From contig DAOWDY010000184.1 of the NCBI GenBank assembly GCA_030638785.1, forward strand, positions 1 to 5,540: DNA of 5,540 nt. Direction: 5' to 3'. This DNA comes from Candidatus Thorarchaeota archaeon (GTDB taxonomy: Archaea > Asgardarchaeota > Thorarchaeia > Thorarchaeales > Thorarchaeaceae). A program made the position numbers and the translations under genes. Positions 1 through 5,279 of the stretch are shown here, piece after piece; position 1 is the stretch's first letter; each line of letters starts with the position of its first letter. Under the pieces are notes generated by a model. It was given only the letters and a program-made list of their open reading frames with translations. It was not told the DNA's origin and did not search any database.

Positions 1-1
1 A

Positions 2-217
2 GAGGAGAGCGATACGGTTCTTCAATGCAAGTACACTGAATGCCGCTGGGCAAAGACCTTCAGAGAACTGAATGCCGCTGACATTGGAAAGATTATGGTG
101 TGTGACCCTGATCTCCCCTATGCTCAGACTCTCAACCCCAAGCTCAATCTGGAAAGGACAAAGACCCTGATGGAGGGTCATGACAGTTGCGACCACAGGT
201 ATGTTTGGGACGAATGA
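2..217 (+). CDS. ATC hydrolase-like protein, C-terminal fragment (5' end outside window)
   Basis: Only the last 71 residues are visible; the frame is open to the left edge and stops at TGA 215-217. The fragment resembles the C-terminal part of the L-2-amino-thiazoline-4-carboxylic acid hydrolase family (Pfam ATC_hyd). In the bacterial founding member the reaction is ring opening of ATC on the route to L-cysteine, but most family members are uncharacterised, so the substrate here is unknown. Visible marks, numbered in the fragment, are a Cys at 14 (TECRWA), the VCDPD motif with Cys34, Asp35 and Asp37, the RTKTL motif at 52-56, and the closing SCDHRYVW with Cys63-Asp64. No membrane segment is seen, so it is probably cytoplasmic. 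The same Cys and Arg spacing recurs in the protein at 2912-3742. The family call rests on recalled motifs, not on a search. Confidence 0.72.
   Translation, partial: EESDTVLQCKYTECRWAKTFRELNAADIGKIMVCDPDLPYAQTLNPKLNLERTKTLMEGHDSCDHRYVWDE
35..80 (+). repeat. 14-nt perfect direct repeat inside the ATC hydrolase-like gene
   Basis: ACTGAATGCCGCTG occurs at 35-48 and again at 67-80. The offset is 32 nt, so the two copies are read in different frames (TECRW in the first, LNAAD in the second). It is therefore not a repeated protein motif. No further copies of the full 14-mer were noticed; a 10-nt part occurs on the minus strand at 5224-5233. Confidence 0.6.
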
Positions 218-219
218 GC

Positions 220-232
220 TCTCTTTTCTATT
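220..232 (+). terminator. Pyrimidine-rich tract after the ATC hydrolase-like gene
   Basis: Immediately after the stop codon lies a T/C-rich run containing TCTTTTCT with no evident hairpin. Archaeal RNA polymerase often stops at T-rich tracts without a stem-loop, so this is a plausible terminator separating this gene from the kinase. The run is short and is interrupted by C, so the call is tentative. Confidence 0.35.
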
Positions 233-246
233 CACTAACTCGATGC

Positions 247-274
247 TTATATCAAGAATAATTATATCACTATC
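247..274 (+). promoter_or_regulatory. Candidate TATA-type promoter of the histidine kinase gene
   Basis: The 100-bp gap before the kinase is AT-rich and holds two identical TTATATCA octamers at 247-254 and 262-269, 15 bp apart. The archaeal TATA box normally lies about 26 bp upstream of the start of transcription. The second octamer would put that start near 290 and leave a leader of about 30 nt; the first would put it near 276. The same octamer sits in front of the surface-protein gene (5169-5176, minus strand) and in the divergent control region (2880-2887, minus strand). Confidence 0.5.
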
Positions 275-317
275 ATTACAAAAGCATTTGACTGCTTAAG
301 AACGAACCTGGGAAATT

Positions 318-2399
318 GTGAGAATGACGCGAGATGAGGAGAGCCAATATAGTAGATTATTCGTAGACTCCCCAGTTGCGTTGTGGGAGGAAGATTTCTC
401 TAAGGTAAAGAAGTTCATAGATGAATTACGCATTTCTGGTGTGACTGATTTTCGGCAATACTTCAAAGAGCATCATGAAGATCTGTTGAAATGTGTAGAA
501 TTAGTGGAAATTCTTAGAGTAAATAAAGCAACTATGAAATTGCAGGGTGTAGAAACCGAAGACGAGCTTCTTGGCAGTCTTACCCGAATTCTAGATGATG
601 ATGCCCTCGACCTTGTTTTAGGAGAAATAGTTGCCCTAGCAGAAGGGAAAAGCAAGTTCGAGGATACTGTAGAGTTATCAACGGTTACAGGGGAATACAG
701 GACTACCCTTCTTGTTCTTTCAGTCCCAGACGGATTCCGTGACACCTGGAGTAGAGTAATCATTTCAATGCTGGATATCACTGAAACCGTTGAAACGAAG
801 AAGGCTTTGGCAAATGAACGTCGAGCGTTTCAAATCATTGCTGAGGCTGCACTGGAACCATTATACACTTCAGAAACAAGCCACCGCATCCTGAATGGAA
901 TGATTGAGCTTCTCGACCTTGATTTGGGAACACTCAGGCTTTATGATGAAAAGAAAGGTGTGCTTTCATTACATGCGTCTATAGGCATTGACGGTGAAGT
1001 TCAGAAAGAAGTTTCTCTTGATGATTCGGAGTACATGGTTGCTCAGGTAGCTCGAACCAAGACTCCAATCTTTATGTCAGATATAGATCCCGAATCAATC
1101 ATGGAAAAACCACTCCTTATGATTAAGGAACTAGGAATCAAATCGCTGATCTTCTGGCCTATAATTGGACCAAATGAAGAATTGCTAGGAGTACTCAATG
1201 TCGCCTCTAAAACGAAAAAGAATCTTTCAGAGAAAGACCGTACGCTCTTTCAAATGGTTGCAGATATGCTTGCAACTGTGATAATTCGCCACAATGCACA
1301 GGAGGCTCTTAGGTCAAGCGAAGAGAGATATCGACTACTTGCAGAGAATGTGAGCGACGTCATATGTATTTTTGATATGGACTTCGTTTTCACCTACCTC
1401 AGTCCCTCATGTGACCAAATCTTTGGCTATAGTCCTGAGGAATTGATTGGAAAATCCGTTACACTTGTCTTGCCCGAGGAATCTCAGAAAATTGCTTCGG
1501 ATGCCATGAATCATGCCCTTAAGATGGAGAAGGAAAAGGGGAAAGATGGATACGAGGCTCCACCTCTTGATATGGAGGTTCTACACAAGGATGGCAGTAA
1601 ACTATGGACCGAGCTAAGCCGAGTCTTCCTTCGTGATGAAAATGGTCATCCTGTTGCTACTCTTGGTGTTGCACGAGATATCACCGAGAGAAGATTGACA
1701 GCACGGAAGCTTGAGGAGGCTTTACAGACAGCAGCCTTCTATAATGATCTGATGGCACATGACATATCAAACATGCAGCAGGGCATTATGTCTAGTATGG
1801 AGCTTATGCTTTACAGTGGCAGCCTTCCTGAGGAGTTAAAGCATCTTGTCGAAGCCGCACTTTCTCAAAGTGAGCGAGGAGCTGCCTTGGTCGGGCACGT
1901 CAAGAAACTTGCTGAAGTCGAAGAGGAAACCATTAACCTCTCTCAAATAGATCCTTATGCTGCTCTCATAGATGCATTCACGATGGTTCGGAATACATTT
2001 CATGACAAAGATATCAAAATTGAAACCAACATGACTGAGGGCAAGTACTCAGTCTTAGCTGATGAATTCCTTGTAGATGTTTTTTATAATCTGCTCCATA
2101 ACTCTGTTCGACTTGACTCTGAAACAACAGTTCACATTGACATTGATGCGGATGAAAACAGGGACGGCTTCTTGACTGTGAGAATAACGGACTGCGGCCC
2201 CGGAATTGAGGACTCGGTTAAGAACTCAATCTTTTCCAGAATTGGTACTGATGGAAAACGCGTGGCTGGAATAGGACTTACACTTGTGAAACGTATTTTT
2301 GATCGGTATGGAGGAACAATCTACGTAGAAGATAAGGTGAAGGACGACTACAGCAGGGGTACGTGCTTCGTTTTCGAATTACCTACTGGTCCCAGATAA
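318..2399 (+). CDS. Cytoplasmic PAS-GAF-PAS sensor histidine kinase
   Basis: This is a sensor kinase that should autophosphorylate on histidine and pass phosphate to a response regulator, none of which lies in this window. Domains in order: an N-terminal PAS-like domain at about 10-157 (opening FVDSPVALWEEDFS, ending MLDITE); a GAF domain at about 165-325; a second PAS/PAC domain at about 333-458 (ending GVARDITERR); a dimerisation/phosphoacceptor helix with His481 in DLMAHDISN; and a catalytic ATPase domain at about 575-690. The ATPase domain has the N-box YNLLHNS (Asn591, Asn595), the G1 motif DCGPGI (625-630) and the G2 motif GIGLTLVKR (651-659). There is no membrane segment, so it should sense a cytoplasmic signal or a bound cofactor; no chromophore residue is obvious. 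The stated start is GTG; ATG at 324-326, two codons later, is equally possible, and neither has a good ribosome-binding site. An in-frame stop at 297-299 limits further extension. Confidence 0.93.
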   Translation: MRMTRDEESQYSRLFVDSPVALWEEDFSKVKKFIDELRISGVTDFRQYFKEHHEDLLKCVELVEILRVNKATMKLQGVETEDELLGSLTRILDDDALDLVLGEIVALAEGKSKFEDTVELSTVTGEYRTTLLVLSVPDGFRDTWSRVIISMLDITETVETKKALANERRAFQIIAEAALEPLYTSETSHRILNGMIELLDLDLGTLRLYDEKKGVLSLHASIGIDGEVQKEVSLDDSEYMVAQVARTKTPIFMSDIDPESIMEKPLLMIKELGIKSLIFWPIIGPNEELLGVLNVASKTKKNLSEKDRTLFQMVADMLATVIIRHNAQEALRSSEERYRLLAENVSDVICIFDMDFVFTYLSPSCDQIFGYSPEELIGKSVTLVLPEESQKIASDAMNHALKMEKEKGKDGYEAPPLDMEVLHKDGSKLWTELSRVFLRDENGHPVATLGVARDITERRLTARKLEEALQTAAFYNDLMAHDISNMQQGIMSSMELMLYSGSLPEELKHLVEAALSQSERGAALVGHVKKLAEVEEETINLSQIDPYAALIDAFTMVRNTFHDKDIKIETNMTEGKYSVLADEFLVDVFYNLLHNSVRLDSETTVHIDIDADENRDGFLTVRITDCGPGIEDSVKNSIFSRIGTDGKRVAGIGLTLVKRIFDRYGGTIYVEDKVKDDYSRGTCFVFELPTGPR

Positions 2400-2410
2400 C
2401 ACTTGGGACC
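2388..2410 (+). terminator. Stem-loop overlapping the kinase stop codon
   Basis: GGTCCCA (2388-2394) pairs perfectly with TGGGACC (2404-2410) around a 9-nt loop that contains the TAA stop. A modestly T-rich stretch (GCTTGTTTGCTT) follows. It could end kinase transcription, or also serve the convergent regulator gene read from the other side. The weak T-run keeps confidence low. Confidence 0.35.
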
Positions 2411-2449
2411 GCTTGTTTGCTTAAGAGATTACGAGAAGAGATTGGGACC
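2403..2449. repeat. Paired short direct repeats in the convergent gap
   Basis: In the 58-bp gap between the kinase and the regulator, TTGGGACC occurs at 2403-2410 and 2442-2449, and AAGAGATT occurs at 2423-2430 and 2436-2443. Because the stem arm GGTCCCA (2388-2394) can pair with either TGGGACC copy, two alternative hairpins are possible at the kinase 3' end. Confidence 0.5.
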
Positions 2450-2457
2450 TAAATCAT

Positions 2458-2775
2458 CTACCGTTTCCACTTCAAGTCTTTAACAATGAAATCAGAAACC
2501 GAGCTGAGGAGTTTTCCTAGCTTCTCTCCTTTCCTAGTGAGGGTATGGATGATCTCCCTACCATCCCTTTCAACCTCGATGAGCTTATTCTTGACTAGAA
2601 ATTTCCTAGCAGAAGCAACCCGCGCGCCATTGAGAGATGGAAGTGTCTTGGTCTGGAGACCTTTCTTGATGATCGCATCAGCTCGCGCTTTTCCTTTCAT
2701 TCGTGTGAGTAGAAGAAGTATCGTTAGTTCGTATTCTCCCCTTAGCAATTTCACAAAGGGACTTATCTTAGCCAT
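2458..2775 (-). CDS. Small winged-helix DNA-binding protein, likely transcriptional regulator
   Basis: The 105-residue basic protein has the pattern of a stand-alone winged helix-turn-helix domain. A first helix runs at about 14-26 (EYELTILLLLTRM), a second at about 31-39, the likely recognition helix at about 50-64 (GARVASARKFLVKNKL), and a beta-wing at about 65-80 (IEVERDGREIIHTLT), followed by a C-terminal helix that may dimerise. It has no cysteine, so an ArsR-type thiol metal sensor is unlikely, and there is no room for a ligand domain. The ATG start is supported by GGAGTGG upstream (about 2783-2789), spaced near 10 nt. It converges on the kinase and diverges from the ATC hydrolase-like gene at 2912, which makes that gene and itself the natural candidate targets. 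The exact family was not recognised. Confidence 0.8.
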   Translation of the reverse strand: MAKISPFVKLLRGEYELTILLLLTRMKGKARADAIIKKGLQTKTLPSLNGARVASARKFLVKNKLIEVERDGREIIHTLTRKGEKLGKLLSSVSDFIVKDLKWKR

Positions 2776-2801
2776 GATTTAACCACTCCAATACATGGCT
2801 A
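2769..2801 (-). promoter_or_regulatory. Perfect 8-bp inverted repeat spanning the regulator's RBS and start codon
   Basis: TAGCCATG (2769-2776) and CATGGCTA (2794-2801) are exact reverse complements separated by 17 bp. Read on the minus strand, the 3' arm contains the regulator's ATG start codon and the loop carries its GGAGTGG ribosome-binding site. As DNA it is a plausible operator for a dimeric winged-helix protein (arm centres 25 bp apart); as RNA it would be a hairpin that hides the start codon. Which, if either, applies cannot be decided from sequence. Confidence 0.5.
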
Positions 2802-2874
2802 CTATGGGAATAGTCGCTTTTCATTGTTTATTGAATGGAGTAGATGTGTCTTTTACTATGATATTGCGCTTTCT

Positions 2875-2889
2875 GGTAATGATATAATA
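2875..2889. promoter_or_regulatory. TATA-like element in the divergent control region
   Basis: The element is GGTAATGATATAATA. On the minus strand it contains TTATATCA (2880-2887), nearly identical over 15 bp (14 matches) to the element before the surface-protein gene; used that way it would give the regulator a leader of about 80 nt. On the plus strand GATATAATAT is also TATA-like and lies about 26 bp before the ATG at 2912, which would give a leaderless message for the ATC hydrolase-like gene. One or both directions may be used. The rest of the 136-bp gap holds no gene. Confidence 0.45.
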
Positions 2890-2911
2890 TGTGAATTGAT
2901 TACTGGAATCT

Positions 2912-3742
2912 ATGAAGCTTGACTATGAGGTCTACAACAATTATGATCCAGAGGCAATGAGCGAGATTACAGTTCATGATTATCTAATCAGGTCTCTTGG
3001 TCGTCTGGAGAAGCTGCTCGAGTTCCTTAAGGAGAACAGAACAGACGTTGTTGATTCATTCAGAAGTAAGATAATAGAATCCCTCTCAGAACTAGTTGCA
3101 GGGAAGGGTGCTAGTCCATTCCTGAAAGAGTTTAGAGTTGTGTTGGATGAACTACCATTACTTGAACAAGACACGGAATTGGGTTTCCTTGCACTACATT
3201 TCGTGATGGGACAACTTAATCTCTCAGAAATCGATGATGGAAAAGCGAAGGTCCTCTTCCTCGATGTTGAGAGGGGTGACAATCTGATTCCCTATACTGC
3301 CATTACACTTCTAGTGGAACTATTAGGCAGAAAGTCAGGGATTGAACTATGGAAGGGTTATGTTGAACATATGGCGAAGCATGCTCCCCCGCGAGAGCTC
3401 GGTTCGTTCAAGGAACTGCGAGAAGGAATGGCACGAATGGGTGAGAATGGAGGTTTTGCTTTTTCAGTTCACGACTTTGACGAGAACAAGTTTGTTGGGC
3501 GGTTTGACAAGTGTGTGGTTTATGACTCACTAAAAGATCAGGATGACCACGAACTTGCCTACTATGCGACATGCTATACAGGAATGACCATTGGTAATCG
3601 TCGTGACTGGTGTGTGAGAATGCGACGGACCCAAACACTATACTCCGCAGACTACTGCGATGAACTCTATTGGAATCGAGAGGTATACGATGAACCAAAG
3701 CAGCCATCTCTAGAATTCACAGGTAAGATGGTCATTGAGTGA
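2912..3742 (+). CDS. Diverged ATC hydrolase-like protein with long N-terminal extension
   Basis: The function is not known. The last third matches the fragment at 2-217 without gaps over about 48 residues: Cys201, Cys221, Arg239-Thr and Thr242-Leu here fall at exactly the spacing of Cys14, Cys34, Arg52-Thr and Thr55-Leu there. The closing YCDELYW (248-254) corresponds to SCDHRYVW. This supports membership in the L-2-amino-thiazoline-4-carboxylic acid hydrolase superfamily. The acidic residues after the second Cys (CDPD) are replaced (CYTG), so activity may be lost or changed. Residues 1-125 form a mostly helical extension I do not recognise; 128-180 (LLVELLGRKSGIELWKGYVEHM) resemble the helical first half of the family. 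There is no signal peptide or membrane helix, so it is probably cytoplasmic. The ATG has no clear ribosome-binding site, consistent with a leaderless message; an in-frame stop at 2897-2899 rules out a longer protein. Confidence 0.75.
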   Translation: MKLDYEVYNNYDPEAMSEITVHDYLIRSLGRLEKLLEFLKENRTDVVDSFRSKIIESLSELVAGKGASPFLKEFRVVLDELPLLEQDTELGFLALHFVMGQLNLSEIDDGKAKVLFLDVERGDNLIPYTAITLLVELLGRKSGIELWKGYVEHMAKHAPPRELGSFKELREGMARMGENGGFAFSVHDFDENKFVGRFDKCVVYDSLKDQDDHELAYYATCYTGMTIGNRRDWCVRMRRTQTLYSADYCDELYWNREVYDEPKQPSLEFTGKMVIE

Positions 3743-3752
3743 CTTGCTTGAA

Positions 3753-5135
3753 CTATCTTTTTGAGAGCACTCTACGAACCACAAAGACAACGCCAATCAC
3801 TGCGATTCCCCCTACTGCTACAACTATCCAGACAGTCATCTCGGGTGGTAGTGGAATGGTTGTTCCTCCCGTAGGCTCAGCTGTTACTGGTTCTGCTACT
3901 CCACTTCGAACAAGCCGAACAAAGTTGTTGATACGAACTACATCTCCTTGAGGACCATTACCCTGAGGCCAATCAGCAGGATTGCCGCTCTTAGGATCAC
4001 TTCGTTGTGCTCCCGCCCCATGTACATCCATCAACTCAGTACCAGAAGGAGTGCTCATGAATCCAAGAGCCTCACCAAATGAAATGTAGACGGCAAAATC
4101 AGGATTGGGACCATCGAGATGGGTGGTACTTGTCCAGAAGAATGGATAGTTGATGCTTTCTCCCTCATCAAGGATTGATGTGATATTGAACAGGGGGTCG
4201 ATTGCTGCGGAATCAGTTGTGTCAGGTGAGCGAGTGTAATCAACAATGCTCTGAAGCTCCTTTGCGTTTGGAAGTCGCCAGTCGCTGTATCCGAGGTAAT
4301 TCTCATCATTCTTCTCCTGGATCCAAGCAAGAGTATCTTCCCAGTCCATCCCGACACCACTGTCGTTCGCACTCCACATCAGGCTAGTTGTGTTGTCGGT
4401 GATAGTACCATCACCATTGTCCACAAAATTGTTGATACCATAGTCTGGATTACCTCGAACATAACGAACGAAGCACTCCTTTGGTGAACCATCCGGTCCA
4501 GTCTCAGTTGGATAACCCTTGATACGACCATCAGCGAAATTCACACCGAACGCAGTAACATCGCCCCCCATGGTTGTACTGACATACTCGGTGCTAGACC
4601 AGTATTGGGCGTCAATAAAGCGCTCGCCAAGACTCTCATCACCAAATCGGAAATCAAAGTAATCAGTTTCGATGTAGGGGATCTGTGCATATGTGCTGCC
4701 AGTGAAGTCTATGAGAGAGTAGAGTTCCTTGATGGTGGGTAGTCGCCAGTCGTCATAACCCCCAAGAGTGAAGGACTCCGCACCTCCCAGAGCCTCTGCA
4801 TGGGTGGACAGGTCGTAGAGCTCCGGTGACTGTTGCCACATGAGGCCTGTGTTTAGGTCAGTCACCGTTCCATCTCCATTGTCCCGGTATGAAGGTGCAT
4901 TACCTTGGTATTGAGCATCCTGTCCAAAGAAAGCCTCGCCCTCTTCAGGGAATGAAATCTGATCTGAATCATCATAGTCGTAAAGTTGACCAGTGTCCAC
5001 TATGGTGTAGTTATGAAAGATTGTCTGAGTTGCTAATGCGTACTCTGATGTTGCCTCTTCAATAATAACCGAGTTTCCAGCTGTCACTGTGAATAGGAGT
5101 AGTATAATCGTGAGGGTAAGGAGGATTCTCTTCAA
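3753..5135 (-). CDS. Secreted, membrane-anchored surface protein with two tandem Lcl_C (DUF1566) domains
   Basis: A signal peptide is evident (MKRILLTLTIILLLFTVTAG, cleavage or anchoring near 20), and a C-terminal helix at about 434-453 followed by RRVLSKR should anchor the protein with its bulk outside the cell. Two copies of the Lcl_C/DUF1566 domain follow one another. Copy 1 (about 84-228) has DNGDGTVTDLNTGLMW, GYDDWRLPTIKEL, YWSST and FVRYVRG. Copy 2 (about 239-411) has DNGDGTITDNTTSLMW, GYSDWRLPNAKEL, FWTST, the HGAGAQRSDPK/GPQGD segment and NNFVRLVR. The family is named after the C-terminal domain of the Legionella collagen-like adhesin and is thought to have a C-type-lectin-like fold, so binding of a surface ligand or glycan is a reasonable but unproven role. 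The DNGDGT loops suggest calcium binding. The start is TTG (5133-5135): no ATG or GTG lies between it and the upstream in-frame stop at 5166-5168, and it fits the signal peptide. Confidence 0.9.
   Translation of the reverse strand: MKRILLTLTIILLLFTVTAGNSVIIEEATSEYALATQTIFHNYTIVDTGQLYDYDDSDQISFPEEGEAFFGQDAQYQGNAPSYRDNGDGTVTDLNTGLMWQQSPELYDLSTHAEALGGAESFTLGGYDDWRLPTIKELYSLIDFTGSTYAQIPYIETDYFDFRFGDESLGERFIDAQYWSSTEYVSTTMGGDVTAFGVNFADGRIKGYPTETGPDGSPKECFVRYVRGNPDYGINNFVDNGDGTITDNTTSLMWSANDSGVGMDWEDTLAWIQEKNDENYLGYSDWRLPNAKELQSIVDYTRSPDTTDSAAIDPLFNITSILDEGESINYPFFWTSTTHLDGPNPDFAVYISFGEALGFMSTPSGTELMDVHGAGAQRSDPKSGNPADWPQGNGPQGDVVRINNFVRLVRSGVAEPVTAEPTGGTTIPLPPEMTVWIVVAVGGIAVIGVVFVVRRVLSKR
3754..3762 (+). 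terminator. T-run after the ATC hydrolase-like gene
   Basis: CTATCTTTTT starts 12 bp past the stop codon of the plus-strand gene and lies inside the last codons of the convergent surface-protein gene. It could act as an archaeal T-tract terminator for the plus strand. No comparable T-run on the minus strand was seen for the surface-protein gene in the adjoining sequence. Confidence 0.25.
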
Positions 5136-5163
5136 TGCGATTGCACACTCATCTACATCACGA

Positions 5164-5178
5164 GGTCATGATATAATA
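5164..5178 (-). promoter_or_regulatory. Candidate TATA promoter of the surface-protein gene
   Basis: Read on the minus strand the element is TATTATATCATGACC, with the shared octamer TTATATCA at 5169-5176. Transcription would begin about 26 bp downstream, near 5146, leaving a leader of roughly 10 nt before the TTG start. That short leader leaves little room for a ribosome-binding site, and none is clear. Confidence 0.5.
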
Positions 5179-5211
5179 GCAGTTTCCCAGATTTACACCA
5201 AAATCTCACCA

Positions 5212-5229
5212 GAATGTCATTTGGCATTC
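5212..5229. promoter_or_regulatory. Imperfect 18-bp palindrome upstream of the surface-protein promoter
   Basis: GAATGTCATTTGGCATTC forms seven of nine possible symmetric base pairs (GAATG-N-CA / TG-N-CATTC). It sits about 35 bp upstream of the TATA element on the minus strand, where an archaeal activator or a distal regulator could bind. It also lies about 50 nt past the stop of the membrane-protein gene, so a 3' hairpin of that message is the alternative. Confidence 0.4.
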
Positions 5230-5279
5230 AGTCTATTTTTTCGATGCCCCGGCGTTCTCCTAGATCTACACTTCTACGC

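Noticed and set aside
2458..2775. ArsR-type metal sensor
   Set aside because: The protein has no cysteine and only one histidine, so the usual metal sites are absent.
2486..2782. 98-residue open frame on the plus strand opposite the winged-helix gene
   Set aside because: It is the antisense shadow of the regulator, with low-complexity Ser/Phe/Pro composition and no family resemblance; the minus-strand reading has a clear winged-helix pattern and a ribosome-binding site.
4055..4372. Open frames inside the surface-protein gene on both strands (also 4202-4387 and 3739-3951)
   Set aside because: They overlap well-conserved Lcl_C motifs in the main frame and encode nothing recognisable.
3753..5135. 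Diversity-generating retroelement target, since C-type-lectin-like domains can be variable proteins
   Set aside because: No reverse transcriptase and no second near-identical template copy of either domain end are present; the similar DNA in the two domains matches conserved protein motifs and not hypervariable positions. A reverse transcriptase gene close outside the window would reopen this.
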